Origin: an uncultured delta proteobacterium | Lineage (GTDB): Bacteria; Myxococcota_A; Polyangia; Polyangiales; Polyangiaceae | Direction: 5' to 3' | Assembly: GCA_903893335.1 (NCBI GenBank) | Contig: CAITLX010000853.1 | Coordinates: 1-5,116, forward strand | DNA length: 5,116 nucleotides | Program-made: the position numbers and the translations under genes | The notes under the pieces: model-generated | What the model was told of the DNA's origin: nothing | Database searches by the model: none | What the model saw: the letters and a program-made list of their open reading frames with translations, nothing else | Shown here: positions 5,116 through 5,116 of the stretch, piece by piece | How the letters are laid out: each line of letters begins with the position of its first letter | How positions within the stretch are numbered: the stretch's first letter is position 1

Positions 5116-5116
5116 C

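Overview
This is a GC-rich window with strongly G/C-ending codons. It suggests a myxobacterium-like bacterium (Myxococcota or a relative). The main clue is a lipoprotein that combines a Gly-Ala-Thr collagen-like tract, a module resembling DUF7151, and two Cys-rich modules of the CGxGQTxCxxGCxDL...NCGxCGxxC type, which I associate with myxobacterial secreted proteins. Species cannot be told from the sequence, and all family names here come from motif recognition, not a database search.

Layout: (1) 1-1762, plus strand: a 5'-truncated TetR-family regulator followed 13 bp later by a ferritin-like di-iron protein, almost certainly one operon. (2) 1797-3209, minus strand: two unrelated class I SAM-dependent methyltransferases separated by 6 bp, convergent with the di-iron gene. 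The convergent junction carries a 9-bp inverted repeat whose two arms contain the two stop codons. (3) 3400-4413, minus strand: the collagen-like, Cys-rich lipoprotein, with a clear lipobox, a good ribosome binding site and 20 uninterrupted Gly-X-Y triplets. (4) 4414-4809: a 396-bp gap with three hairpins and no convincing gene. (5) 4810-5116: a plus-strand gene start with a near-perfect Shine-Dalgarno. It loses coding character at about 4975, where the opposite strand begins to encode a fragment of a CPPED1-like metallophosphoesterase running off the window end. This is either a chimeric assembly join or a real rearrangement breakpoint.

The TetR regulator probably controls the di-iron gene. 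The two methyltransferases probably share one transcript and may act on a small molecule or cell-surface glycan. The lipoprotein is probably displayed on the cell envelope. Nothing shows that these three groups form one system. I found no defence system, mobile element, CRISPR array or RNA gene.
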